Shown here: positions 1 to 11,002 of the stretch, piece by piece
How positions within the stretch are numbered: the first letter of the stretch is position 1
Layout: every line of letters begins with the position of its first letter
Assembly (NCBI GenBank): GCA_022606135.1
Contig: JABYQN010000003.1
Span: 2,170,001 to 2,234,000, forward strand
From: Fomes fomentarius
Taxonomy: Eukaryota; Basidiomycota; Agaricomycetes; Polyporales; Polyporaceae
Direction of reading: 5' to 3'
DNA length: 64,000 nt
Made by a program: the position numbers and the translations under genes
The notes under the pieces: generated by a model
What the model was told of the DNA's origin: nothing
What the model saw: the letters and a program-made list of their open reading frames with translations, nothing else
Database searches by the model: none

Positions 1-702
1 GACGCCAACGCCTTGTTTCTTTGACCTTCTCCGAGGGGGGCTACCTGTGGTCTCTGCCCAAGGACATAGCTCGCTGTCTGAAATTGTCTCAGAAAGCTTC
101 GCGACTGCTCGGTTCTTTAGCTTGCAGCTGCTCGTCCGACGGCGTGACCAGAACTACTGGGGCGCCGCTCTTACTGTCAGCAGCTCACTACATGGTCCTC
201 GACCCGTTATTTGCATCAAAGAGGATCCATGTGTCTACGAAAACTGAATAGTAGCTTGAGGTAGAAACACTGCTGCAACTGAGTGGGCCTCCTGCTTGAA
301 ATGGACGCAAGTGGCCTCCGGTGCGATACTAGATCACATTCCCCTCTTCTCAATAACCCACTGCTGTGCTTCTAGGAGCAAGGGATGAGACAAGTTCGCC
401 GCGGCTGTGTCCATCGGGTACAAAATTCCGGATCATGCTATTCTACTTCGAGTGAACCACTTGATGCTGTGGTCGTGTCAATGCCCAAGGGTTTGACCAC
501 AAGTGGCTTTTGTTCCTACTTTGACTGATGCCACAGCGGGACCACTGTACGTTTCAAAGGATATATACTCCTCGATTTCGGTGCGTTTCTGTTCTGTCAT
601 CTCTCTCGACTCCTCAAGCATCTTCCCGTGACGAACTTCCGGCCACACACAACATAGTATGCATCCCGACCACACTTTTCCGATGATAGCAGTGGCTAAC
701 TC
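1..702. other. Left-edge stretch without a recognised gene
   Basis: No reading frame here resembles a known family, and the two open frames at 21-251 overlap each other in different frames. The last 60 bases contain a possible 3' splice acceptor (cgttag near 720) just before a second in-frame ATG of the next gene. An upstream exon of that gene could therefore lie here, but I could not identify one with an F-box. Confidence 0.4.
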
Positions 703-1857
703 ATGATTCTTTACTCCGTTAGATCCATGTCAAACTCGAGCATAATCGAACGAGCGGAAACCGCCGAACGTCCTCTGGCTGTCGGGCAGATAGGCACACT
801 GATGAAGAACGCCAACAACATCACCGTGCTCGAGCTCGGTCGCGGTTTGACTCCAGACCGCTACAACTCACCCGAAGTGCAGAGACTGCTCGCGTCTTCT
901 TTCCCGAACTTACAGCAGCTCAAGATCGTCGTCAACAGGGAGGGATATGTGGCTCCTGGCTCACGTATTCCCCAGTTCTGCTTCACGCCTCAGCAGTATC
1001 CATCCCTAGCCACGCTCTTCCTTGACGGGATCGAGATCGTAGGGACGGATCTTTCGACGATCGAACACCTCGCGCTGTACAACTTCCCATGGGGCGAAGC
1101 GGTGCATCCCCTCCACTGGTTCTCATTCATATCCCTGCTCAACACCGCCAAGTCTCTTGCCTCCCTCGAGCTTGATTCGTATCTCGACCGGGTGGACCCG
1201 TCCGTCCAAGTTCTCGCTGCCAATCCCACCATGTTTCACCCCCGGTGCGGCAGGCATAGATACGGACTTCTGCAGCTCCCCAACCTCAGGAATCTGATCA
1301 TCCGAGAAGACGTCTCCGGCGCAGCAGTGCTGACGGCCTCGCTTGCTCTTCCCCCTCTCCCTTCCGCGGACGTCTGGGGCACCATGATCGTCAAGAATCA
1401 TAAGCGTCTTCGGCTTTTCTGCACAGGACCCGATTACAACCCCGAACGGGACCCCGGGCTGGCCGTAACCTATGTGCTGAAGTCCGGATTCATCCACATG
1501 GACGAACCATCGGAAATGCTAGAGGCGATCGGGTGTTTCTTCAGTAACGCACGGGTCCGTCACCTCCATTGCACCTATGTCCCAGAAGACATCGTAGCGC
1601 AGCAGCTGCTGGATGACATGTCACAGCTCCACTGGGGTACTCTCTTGCTCAGGCTGGGAGAATTGCGCACGATGTCGCTCGATCAGATGACGGATGGGCT
1701 CACGACCGGCGCGATCAATCTCTTCAGGGCTTTGCGCGCGATGCTCGAGGAAACCTCGGCAGACGGTCGAGTCTGTTTGTATCCGCCAGGGTTGGATGGC
1801 GTCGTGGTGCTAGGCCCTGGGATGCAACATTTCGAACCAATGCTGAGGCATCGGTGA
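703..1857 (+). CDS. LRR-like protein, probably the C-terminal part of an F-box family protein
   Basis: This is an uninterrupted 384-codon frame. It has irregular leucine-rich repeats of the kind found in basidiomycete F-box proteins, for example 'FPNLQQLKIVV', 'LFLDGIEIV', 'LASLELDSYLDRVD' and 'LPNLRNLIIRED'. No F-box is visible at the N-terminus, so the protein either lacks one or has an unresolved upstream exon. ATG 703 is the first start. ATG 727 (MSNSS) is an alternative and directly follows a possible acceptor. By family knowledge such proteins are candidate substrate receptors of SCF ubiquitin ligases, but without an F-box that role is only an inference. There is no signal peptide or membrane segment. 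Codon use looks normal and there are no internal stops, so it is probably expressed. Confidence 0.6.
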   Translation: MILYSVRSMSNSSIIERAETAERPLAVGQIGTLMKNANNITVLELGRGLTPDRYNSPEVQRLLASSFPNLQQLKIVVNREGYVAPGSRIPQFCFTPQQYPSLATLFLDGIEIVGTDLSTIEHLALYNFPWGEAVHPLHWFSFISLLNTAKSLASLELDSYLDRVDPSVQVLAANPTMFHPRCGRHRYGLLQLPNLRNLIIREDVSGAAVLTASLALPPLPSADVWGTMIVKNHKRLRLFCTGPDYNPERDPGLAVTYVLKSGFIHMDEPSEMLEAIGCFFSNARVRHLHCTYVPEDIVAQQLLDDMSQLHWGTLLLRLGELRTMSLDQMTDGLTTGAINLFRALRAMLEETSADGRVCLYPPGLDGVVVLGPGMQHFEPMLRHR

Positions 1858-2162
1858 CGATGGACACTCCAACGTGCCTGGAGCACTGGAGCAGACGTAC
1901 ATATCACGAATTTTGATGACCGCACCTGTTACGACGACGCATGATATATGACTGTATACGATGTACTATACACTTCAATGTCTAGTTTTTCAACTCCGGT
2001 ACAGGAGCGACTCAGTTCATCGCGTGCACATCACCAGCTCCGCCTGCTAGTACCAGATGTTCAACGATCAGACTTCGAGAACTTGTCACATTCGTGCTCT
2101 AATCCGTGCTGAAGGACCCATCCATTGTTCTGTGTGCGAGAACTGGACCCAGCATGGGGCTT
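1858..2162. other. Intergenic
   Basis: Short convergent spacer between the plus-strand LRR-like gene and the minus-strand family-AB copy. No gene, repeat or RNA gene seen. Confidence 0.5.
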
Positions 2163-2891
2163 TCATCTGTGAGGCTTCTTCTCGAGTGCAGCACGCATAG
2201 GCAGTCGACGCCTACCTAGGTTCTGCGGTTGCTTCCCTGGGTATATATACGGAGCCTGGAAGGAAGGAAGATGAGTGCGGTGTCAGACACATGCAAAGGG
2301 ACGCATACTTCATCGTGCGCTCTTATCCTGGACTGAGAGCCGTGGTCCTTGAGAGCGCGTTTGAGATAGAACCTGACGGGCCACGCCCCCTCATACTGCA
2401 GACGGAGAGCGGGCATCCGTTTGACGACCTTTGGAAGCAGCGTTGATGCCAGCGTCCTCTTTGGGCATGATATCAGCAGCAGTAAACTTACCGTGGCTTC
2501 AACGGCATGCATCACTTTGGGCTTTTGCGAGTTGTAAGGTACTTGACTGTCTATTCCGTACTCCCTCCAGACCTCCCGAATGAGGCACTGCACATCAAGC
2601 GTCAGCGTCAGTGATATTGCGTTGAACCGAGGGAATACAAGAGCGCACCAGGATATCTCTGAACCGTTCAGGCTCGTCTGCCAGACCCATTTCGCTTTGC
2701 AGGCTGATGACGGAGTCACCGGCATCGTGTACACGTTCTGGGATGCGATTGGGCTCTCGCCGTGCGAGTCTGCTGGCTATCAAACGGTAGAGAGTCGGAA
2801 ATCACCATGAGTGTGAAAGTCGAAATGTCTCTGAATAGCTCTGACCTGGGACTGTGAAGTCTTCCTCCGATGAGTACTTCGGCTCAGACAT
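2163..2891 (-). CDS. Family-AB paralogue (copy gamma), A module only
   Basis: This five-exon model has exons 2891-2846, 2776-2649, 2587-2492, 2428-2309 and 2255-2163, giving 160 codons plus stop. Every junction is GT-AG and in phase. It is one of three paralogues in this window and is not a family I recognise. Module A shows 'SLQSEMGL', then 'REVWREYGIDSQV', then 'YEGAWPVRFYLKRALKDHG'. Exons 3 and 4 are exactly 96 and 120 nt, the same as in the neighbouring copy at 3535-4621. The second module (B), present in the other two copies, is missing. After exon 4 the protein instead ends in a short basic tail (APYIYPG...EKKPHR). No signal peptide or membrane span is visible. Function is unknown. The protein is small, helical-looking and basic at the C-terminus. 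Confidence 0.6.
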
Positions 2892-3534
2892 CTTGTGAGA
2901 GAGAGGACATTGATGGTATGGGCCAAAGCTCGGTGCTAGTGAACGGTGCCCATGGTCTAGGAGATGACGGAACCGTAGTCAGACGCAGGTATGTGGCGGT
3001 GACTCGACATTTCTCCTCTTGTCAGACGGGAAGTTCGGAAAGAAGTACGGTGCGGCTTCTAGTGGCCTCGTGGCACACGGTGGTGACATTAACCTGTTAA
3101 TAAGTATCGAAACGCCCTTGGAGGCATTGAGGCTGCAGTATGCAGTTCGCGGTGATCCCAGCTTCAAGATTTCGGGAAGCGTAAGAAGTCCCTCCTCCGC
3201 CGCCGGGTTTTCGGCCTACCTTCCTTCGAGCACCAAGTTGACGTCTTATTCAATGCATCAGGGCATGAGATGGGTTTTGCAGAATGCAATTGTGCGCGAG
3301 CGATATAGTGAGCGCGGCAAAGCCGGCTCTCAGGGTCACAACAACATAAGCGCAACGCTCTCTCATAGCTTACGTACGCAAGGACGGATGAGAATACAAC
3401 GGTCTCCGTGACATCCTCACCGCCTCAGACACAGAAGATCGTCGCCTGTCAGAACCAGCCTTCCAATAGCAGTTGCCGCGCGTCCAAGAATCACAAACGA
3501 CCCCAGCCGCAGTCGAACGATATCATGAGACCAT
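2892..3534. other. Spacer between two family-AB copies
   Basis: Open frames occur on both strands (for example 3019-3411 plus), but none has a convincing start, splice context or family similarity. A B module for the gamma copy was looked for and not found, neither here nor downstream of it. Confidence 0.4.
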
Positions 3535-4621
3535 TCACTCCCTCACGATGCTCTCAAGCATCTCGCGCAACACGCGCATCTGGATCTCCGTCACCGCGCC
3601 CTTCTCGCGCAATTCGCGCAGCCAGCCATCGCGCGAGTGCATACGCGCAAGGACGCGCAGGTACACCAGGTCCGCGATGCCCATGGATGCGAAGAGGAGT
3701 GCCAGACGCTCGACATCTTGGGCCGGGAGGCCGAACGTAGACAGGAGAGTGCGGATGAACTGCGCGTCGCAGGACACGGAGAAGGAAGGCGACGAGGTTC
3801 CGGGGTTGGTAGTAGGAGCGGTAGCAGTTGTGAGGGGCGATGGAGAAATCGAGGGCAGCGCAGGAGCGTCGACAATCGTTGAGGCAGACGAGAAGGAAAC
3901 GGAGGATGCTATGTGTGCCCGTGATACCATCGCGCGGGTGACGACGTGATGCTGTGGCCGCTGAACGTTCTGCTCGGTGCGTGGATTGGTACTGACAGGG
4001 TGGATTGAGTAGTCTTGACGTTGACCTGGAGACATTACCTGTTACATGTTCTCTTAACATGAGGGTTCAGCAGGCGAAAGTGACATTGCAGACCTGGCGA
4101 CCTCTTTTAGACGGATAGTCTCCTCCGTGATTTTTCAGCGCCTTCTTGAGGTAAAAAGTCACAGGCCACGCACTTTCGTACTTCTGGGCGATGCGCGGAA
4201 GCCTCCGTACCACCTAAAGTTCCTCACTCGTCAGCTATCCCGCCAACGAGGGCAATCACAGCAGAGAACCGACCTCTTCTTTGACTGCATCCATGAGGGC
4301 TGGGTCCTGTAGAGTGTATCTTACTTGAAAGTCGACCCCATATTCGGCCCAGACTGTGCGGATGAGGTTCTGTAATAAGGTTTCAGTGTCAGACCCTCAG
4401 CGGGAGGACGCGAGAGCCCTACTAGGAAGCGCTTGAATTCGTCCCTGTCCTGTCGAAGACCCATGCGGCTCTGGAGAGAATGTCTCGAGTCGCCCGGCGA
4501 AGCGTACAAGATCTTCGGAATGCAACGAGGAATTCGAATGACTTGCGCTGGAGATTGGAATGCAATGAGCCTGAAAATGTTGGAGGATACAGAGAACTAT
4601 TGACGACTCACTTGCGGGCAT
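3535..4621 (-). CDS. Family-AB paralogue (copy beta), modules A and B
   Basis: The exons are 4621-4612, 4547-4423, 4369-4274, 4213-4094 and 4038-3535, giving 284 codons plus stop with all phases consistent (1,0,0,0). The 10-nt first exon is the weakest part. Module A has 'SLQSRMGL', 'RTVWAEYGVDFQV' and 'YESAWPVTFYLKKALKNHG'. A Ser/Thr/Pro-rich linker follows, then module B of about 65 residues: 'LALLFASMGIADLVYLRVLA', 'GWLRELREKG' and 'TEIQMRVLREMLE'. Module B looks like a compact all-helical bundle. The alternating hydrophobic pattern and the W..L...G..T..Q...V...L spacing recall SAM-like helical domains, which is inference only. The neighbours are a truncated copy downstream and a decayed B module upstream, so the locus is a tandem array. 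I know of no established function. Confidence 0.65.
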
Positions 4622-4962
4622 CTCAACGATCCTTGGGAAATGTCCTAGATGCCCTCCTATTCTTATTGCTTGCCTACCGTAAGCTGCGGCAAGACGTTGC
4701 TGCGGAAGCTAGGGTCGTGAAGTGTTGCATCTCGGATGATTGCGTGTCAAACGAGATAGAACTGACGTCAAGAGGGTGTGCACTTCTGGCGCAGTCGCCA
4801 TGAGCTGACTGCTGCACAATTTGAGCAAATACTTTCCTACTCTTGGATTGTTATGTTGTGCAGCATGACGTTCTCTCCGGCTACTGCGGATTAATCAGTG
4901 TCACAGATGCCTCGATTCAGTTACAAGTACAACGCACCAATAGATTCACATTTGAGACTTCT

Positions 4963-5200
4963 TCACTCGCTCCCTGCCTTGCCTCCTGGTCCAAGACTTC
5001 CCAAAGGACGGACATCTGAATATCGCGTATCCTACCCCTCTACCGTAGCTCGTACGGCCAGCCATCTCAGGTAGTATACATACGGGTGGAGACATGCGAA
5101 GTCGAAGACTCGGATGCCCACTGACGCGAAGAGCTGAATAAGACACTCTGCGTCTTCACATCTCGTGCGAGAAGCTGAGAGAAAGGCCAGTGAAGAGGCG
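4963..5200 (-). pseudogene. Decayed B module of a third tandem family-AB copy
   Basis: On the minus strand, one frame reads through residues aligning with module B of the neighbouring gene. 'CEDAECLIQLFASVGI' matches 'AQDVERLALLFASMGI', and 'YYLRWLAVRATVEG' matches the segment around 'GWLRELREKG'. A TAG at 5032-5034 interrupts it and no module A was found upstream. It is therefore a remnant of an older copy in the same orientation. It could in principle be a short expressed fragment, but nothing supports that. Confidence 0.6.
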
Positions 5201-5816
5201 AAGGTCGACAAGCCCGCGGGGAGGACCCACGGTGATACTGATCACGACGACTCGCTGAGGCAGGCCCTGGGCAAGTATTACAAGCGTGCATAGTCTGTGA
5301 ACGCAGTGTAAGTACATCATGAGCATAGCACGGACTTACCTCGACGATCTGGGGAGACGGGTCAGTGTCAGGCCACTGACAATAAGTATTTAGAGAGACT
5401 TTCCGTTCGAGAAGAGCTCTGACTCATTGAGAAGGGGGCTCATTAGGTTCGGAGTACGAATTTTTGAGCGGAGAAGGCGGCTCGTCTGACCCGCCTCATA
5501 TAGTCTCTGTCAGGTTAGAAACACGACGCTTCCAGAGGATAGGTGTGTGCCAGTATATTAGCCGTGGAGCTTTCTGCTTGCTGTTGCAGGGCTAGGTTCG
5601 TTGCTGCGACGGCGGCTCCACAACGCCTAGGTCCCGCGCTGCATGTGCCCTCGTTGGAATGGAGAGGCTCGGAGGATGACGATTGGATAACTATCATTCC
5701 TTGTGGCAGGATGATATCATCGTTCATTCACGAAAGAGACTTAACAAGAGGAGCGCAGACTGTACGTTCCCGTCCTCTCCTACACCCTCACCAACTCGAC
5801 ACTCTCCGTCCTGGGG
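5201..5816. other. Intergenic between the AB array and the phosphatase-fold gene
   Basis: No module A could be found here on the minus strand. Several GT..AG-like signals occur, but no frame is conserved with the other copies. The last roughly 100 bases should contain the promoter and 5' leader of the plus-strand gene starting at 5817. I see no clear TATA box. Confidence 0.4.
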
Positions 5817-7670
5817 ATGGTGCGGTCTCCTCTTTTCCTAGCGCTATGTGTCTGTGCGGCACATTACGCTATCGCATCTCCTCGTGCGTGGTCAGTTGAA
5901 GACACAGCCGCAGGTCCTGCTACTGTTGGAGGCGTCCCCATACCTCACCGTGAGTCTCATGAGTCCACATCTATATAGGCTTTCGCATGAGTGTTCAACG
6001 AGAAGCCAGACAAGAGGCAGACCATCGAGGGTCCAGGGGGATATGAGTTCAATATCCTTGAGCATCTCGCAGGCATCGCACCTTATTTTGATTCTCCTGG
6101 GGTACAACTCGACCCCAGACCGCCAGAGGGATGCCATGTGAACAAAGCCACCTACATTGTTCGTCACTCGAATATCTTTGTGAATGATGTACGTCGATCC
6201 CACCCTGGTTCTCAGAATACGTGTCTCACATCTGTTACAGTTTGACTACGAGACTTATGTAGGGCCATTCCTCTCCAAGCTCGCCAACTACTCCGACAGG
6301 TCCGTCTTTTCCGAGACGCCTGACCTTGCGTTCCTGCACGACTACTCCTCGCCCATCACGAATGAGACTGAACAGCTGGAGAATGTCACTCCGTCGGGGT
6401 TGGTCGCTGCGGCTGCTCTCGGCGCTGTCATCACGAAGCTATATCCGAATCTCATTAAATCGGACGGAGGACGCTTCAGGGTATGGGCTGCTTCTGGTAT
6501 GTACTCTGACTGCGCAACATGGGCATGGCGAGTTGACCTCGTCGTATCTCCAGCCGACAGAGATGTCGACTCTGCGAACTCCTTCATCAAAGGACTCGGA
6601 AACGACGCCAGGTTGGTGGTGGTGAACGAGGGCGAGAACGATAGTGCCAACACGCTGACTCCTCATGTGCGTTGCGTTGCCCAGGGGCCAGCGTGATCAA
6701 TGACGCATATATGCTAACGAACAGCTGCGTTTCTTACCAGAAATCATGTCCCGTTTTCGACGCATCGCTGGGCTCTGTGCAATCTAGCGTATGGATTGAG
6801 AAGTACACAGCGCCGCTCGTCGCACGCTTCAACCAAGCCGCGCCCGGGTTCAACTTCACGAAGACCGACATCTACGGCATGCAGCAACTGTGCGGCTATG
6901 ACACCGTCATCCGGAATCGCACCGACTTTTGCAACGTGTTCACCGCAGACGAGTGGCTCGACTTCGAGTACGCGAACGACTTGATGTACTTCTATAGCAT
7001 TGGGTATGACACACTCCCCGCCCAGTCCACTCCCCTTGCACGCGGCGTTGACAGAGCTCCACGCAGTTACGGCAACCCCATCGCACCTCAATTAGGCACG
7101 CCCTGGGTGCGCAGCGCGTTCGACATCCTTTCCGCCAACGACAGCTCCACGTACAACCAATCGCTTTACATCTCCTTCTCGCACCGCGAGGAGCCGCCTC
7201 TGGTCATGACCGCGCTGAACCTCTTCAACAACTCGGCGTACTACCCCTCGCTCAGCGTGAACAGCACGATGCCGGCAGATAGAATCAACCACCAGCGCGC
7301 GTGGCGCACGTCGCAGATCCTCCCCTTCCTCGGGCACGTCGGCATCGAGCGCCTCGAGTGCGCGGAACGTGGCGTCGTCAACTCGGCGACCGAAGACTCG
7401 GAGGACGACGGCGCGGAGGGCTTGTGGAATAGCGGCGCGTTTGTCAGGGTGCTGGTGAACGGCGCGCCGATACCGATTCCGGAGTGCCAGGACGGGCCGG
7501 GGGAGTCGTGTGCGCTCGCGGGCTTCAAGGCGTTTGTGGAGAGGAGGGCGGGACTGTATGGCGATTTTGTGGGCGCGTGCCAGATCAATGAGACGGTGAC
7601 GAAGCGGACGGATAGGTTGACGATTTACAGCGACAGTGGGACGACTGCCGATGCGACCATCATAGTATGA
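5817..7670 (+). CDS. Secreted histidine-phosphatase superfamily protein (clade 2, phytase-like fold)
   Basis: Five exons (5817-5949, 5992-6188, 6241-6496, 6554-6666, 6741-7670) give 542 residues with all junctions GT-AG and in frame. The start was chosen because it opens a clear signal peptide (MVRSPLFLALCVCAAHYAIA). Clade-2 landmarks are 'ATYIVRHSNIFVNDFDYETY' near residue 95 and 'ISFSHREEPPLVMTALNLF' near residue 390. Eight or more N-glycosylation sequons and several cysteines suit an extracellular enzyme. In active acid phosphatases and phytases the first motif is RHGxRxP and the second is HD. Here they are RHS and HRE, so the usual catalytic pattern is altered. It may be a divergent phosphomonoesterase or a non-catalytic binding protein. 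Convergent and divergent neighbours are unrelated. Confidence 0.85.
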
Positions 7671-8227
7671 GGTGCATTCTCTGTTGGACTGGTCGCGGCG
7701 TACACTTGTTGATCATATGTTCCCCTACAATCCAGCCCGGACTCGGACTCGGTTGGGGCGCATTCTCCCACCACCTCATGGCTACAAATACTGAGTACTG
7801 ATGCCCATTATTTCATCAGACCCCTTGACGCTTCGAACGCATGCTATGTGGCACATCACTGTACAGTTCAGTCACGATCGCCTTGAAGTACGGACACGGA
7901 AATTGTTACAATCTAGTCTAAGTTATGGGTAGAACACTGATGGAGGACACAGCGTCGATGAGCAGGGCGGAAACCAGGTGTCACCATTAAGGAGATAGGC
8001 AAAAGGGGGGCGCTGGCATGCACGAATTTGATCGTCGCCTGAGCGAGTCAAGCGGGATGCTCAGGCTACTCCGTAAGCGGGAGGTGGAGAGCACATATAA
8101 TGTTCTATCTAGCCGAGGTAGAATTATAATCACAACTAGCATTGCAATTAGCCAAGGTCAGGCCAGGATCAGATGTGAATTTGTTTGGACGCTATCTACA
8201 TAAAACATATGATACCCTGAGTTGGGT
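7671..8227. other. Intergenic
   Basis: 3' flank of the phosphatase-fold gene. No gene or repeat recognised before the duplicated block that begins near 8228. Confidence 0.5.
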
Positions 8228-8410
8228 GAGCAGGGCTGAGGATCTGAACTTGAAACTGACGGTGAAGATCTCCGAAGAGGTCGATTGCTTTGGATCGCTG
8301 CCCCAGTGTCAGGTATCGCTTCTCTTCAAGCAAGCAAAAACAGACGAACATGTTGTGAAGTACGACGGAGGAGACGTACGATGGTCTGGTCCATATGCAT
8401 GGCAACGGTG
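8228..8410 (+). repeat. Dispersed repeat, copy 1 (paired with 12105-12275)
   Basis: The block begins 'gagcagggctgaggatc' and contains 'gaggtcgattgctttg' and 'gtgtcaggtatcgcttctct'. A second copy at 12105-12275 has the same order and orientation with scattered substitutions and small indels. The other copy sits directly upstream of the minus-strand gene starting at 12053. This one may therefore be a displaced copy of that gene's upstream region, or both may be members of a short transposon-derived family. No terminal repeats were identified. Confidence 0.65.
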
Positions 8411-9057
8411 GTCGTATTGTGGGATCACGCCCAGCATTGTATATGATGCTTGGACCCATGCGTAAACCTGAGCACGCTTTCTCGTTGAAACTAGCAACTT
8501 GATAGGTCATGCAAAGTTCTATGACAAGCCTGCCTGTGGCCTGCCAACGCGTAACTCATCAGATACAATTTCTAATTGAGAGTATATATGAAACCTCACC
8601 TCGGCTAGAGCGGTGGTCGCAGGATCCCTATCGTCGGTATTCGATGTCTCAAGACGCTTTAGCCATCTTACCACATTCCACGAGATTCATGCTTCCATTG
8701 ACCAATAGGATCGAGGCTATCTGAGACATTCGCAAGCAACCGCCCCAACGTTCAATGACACGGCAATGTCAGTCACGGTGGCAGCAGCGAGACGGCCGAC
8801 CCCTACGGTCATAACTTGCTTCGAATCCAGAATCCAAGGCATGTCATGTCCACACGCCCACGGCTCGGGATCGTTGGCTCGTATTTCTGTACTACATGAC
8901 GACGATCAATAATCCGTGACTGGCTTGATTTGAATCATTCCTGACATGGGGACTGTCTGACTGCTTGAACCGCTTCGAGTAATTCCACTAGTTGTACATC
9001 GTCCGATACTGCACTGCTCGCACACCGACCCATTACACCTGCTTAGGCAGCGCCTAC
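8411..9057. other. Intergenic
   Basis: Downstream of a repeat copy and of the minus-strand F-box gene. Only short overlapping frames without family similarity. Confidence 0.5.
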
Positions 9058-10526
9058 TTACAGCTGGCGTAATATTTCCATGCTCTGTTACGAGCGAAAG
9101 TGAGGTCAGAAACAGCATAAGGCTGGAGTTCGGAAGTTGTCACTTACCTCCTCATCTCCATTCCACGGTACAACCTGCAGTAGACCCGCAGCTCGCAGGC
9201 CTGGGAGCGTCTCGAGCACCGCGGACTCCAGAGATGAGAAGTCGGGGGATTGTCTCCGCTGGTCAACGCCTTGCTCCTGATTCCACTCAATTGCACTACC
9301 ACGGCCTCGATGAGGGGAAAGCGCTCGCGAAACCAAGGCCGCTCGAGCTCCTCGAGGTCCCATAGAGCGAGATATTGGACGTGCGGGGCGTCTCCCAAGA
9401 AGTTCATGAGACAGACTGAGAAGGTACGGAGATCGCGCGAAGCCCTGGAGAGGATCGTTCGACATATGGGATATTCGCGTGAGTGTTCCCTCGCGGCGCC
9501 GGTGCTACCCACGCCGGAACAGAGGGGATCTTTGAGGTAGGGAAGAGTGACACGCAGAGAGCGCAGTTTCGTGCACGGCGCTGTGATGCCCCCTAACAGT
9601 TCGAGATCCTCCACAGGGGCTGTTTCGACAATATGGTATACTTAGAGATTGCCACGACAGTTGTCCCTGAGCTCGGACTTACCTCCCCTCCAGTCTATCT
9701 TACCGAGATAGGGATACGGATGTATGTTGACGTCGATCGACTCGATCGACGTCGTCCCGACCAGCTGTACGAGGTCACAGAGCTGCGCGACGTTTGCCCA
9801 ATCACCGCAGTACACAGAGACATGCTGGAGACTGTCTTGGTCGAGGATGTGGCGGAGGTACTGGAAATGGGACTCCTTGGCTACGCCGAGCACGAGCCGT
9901 CGTGCTCTCACCGAATGCGCTGGGAGGGAGCCGATGTCTGACGACTGGAACGTCAGGCCCGGGCTTACCCGGTCCGAATAACTCGATGGCAACCGGAATT
10001 GCAGCGTGTGTGGCGTGAAGAGGCAAAAAAGGGCAGATAAAGCAGAAAAGGCGGAGAGGTTCTTGAAGTGGATGTAATGCGCGACATCGACGATGAGGGT
10101 TTTGAGGTGATATGGGTTCCAGACTGCAGGGAAATTGACGAGGATAGTCTGCGGGCCAATGTACACCTCGTCAAGTCCGCGGAGAGTGGGCAGCAGGGAT
10201 GCGAATGCGTCGCAATCTAGGTTCGGGCTGCTGCGTTCGAACGCATCGCATCGCTCTCCTCCAAATTTTAGGACCTTGACGAGAGCGGCGATCTCTGGAT
10301 GCTGGCGTAAGAACGTGAAGAAGGATGCGAAAGAGTGCCGGTCGAGGACCGTGATGGTGTGAAAGAGGTGGCGAAGAGAGACCTCACGCCAATGCCTAGA
10401 GGTCAATGAGCAGGAATAGAGTGCCCGACGGTCATCTTCAAGTTGAAGCAACGTGAAAATCTGGTCCAAGATGTCGATGGGAACGTGGGCCAGAGGGTCG
10501 GCGTGGTCGTTCAAGTCATCGGCCAT
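9058..10526 (-). CDS. F-box protein with LRR-like C-terminal region
   Basis: The exons are 10526-9683, 9619-9303, 9258-9148 and 9084-9058, giving 432 residues. The start (MADDLNDHADPLAHVPIDIL) sits just before a canonical F-box, 'VPIDILDQIFTLLQLEDDRR' followed by 'SLTSRHWREVSL'. Leucine-rich segments such as 'LRSLRVTLPYL' and 'HVQYLALWDLEEL' follow. F-box proteins bind SKP1 and recruit substrates to SCF ubiquitin ligases; the target is unknown. The intron at 9302-9259 is only 44 nt. If it were retained, the frame stays open to 9144 but loses the good C-terminal match 'ESAVLETLPGLRAAGLLQVV'. I therefore prefer the spliced form; a one-base frameshift is the alternative. The gene is single and stands apart from the other F-box genes in the window. 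Confidence 0.7.
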
Positions 10527-11002
10527 AGATCGAGTGACGGTCCGTGCTACGAAAATGGGGAAACATGCGCCCCAGTAGCGGAACAGACGTTGTTTGAACT
10601 GCGTTGTACCACCGCGCATGGCTCCAGCACCATCCAGACGTTAGTCTGTCGTAGCAAGTACCCGTCACCACAAGGTGGTAGTACGCACAGTGATAACTTG
10701 GCGGCTGACCGCAAACGTTCAAGTTGCCGTGTCACGCTATGGTGGTGATGCCAGTGGCACACAGTCGGGAAGGGACAATCGCCCCTATTTTCAACTGGTC
10801 CTTACACCTGACGTCAAGGGACACACGAAGATTAAGGCGGCAGAAGATCCACAATAGGTCGTGGTAAGATCAGTAGATTTACCACGAGATACTCCCAACA
10901 TGGTCGAAACCGTATTCCAATCTCGTCCTTCGGAGATTATCCAGAAACCCTTTGATTGCATTAGCAGGAGCGAGTGCACCTCGTATACTCGTACAGTATG
11001 AT
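10527..11002. other. Intergenic between two minus-strand genes
   Basis: Contains the promoter and 5' leader of the F-box gene and the 3' flank of the unknown gene ending at 11003. No RNA gene or repeat seen. Confidence 0.45.

Noticed and set aside
9728..9754. Near-perfect inverted repeat gacgtcgatcga-c-tcgatcgacgtc
   Set aside because: Lies inside the F-box coding exon and results from codons of the repeated peptide pattern SIESID; no independent reason to call a regulatory site.
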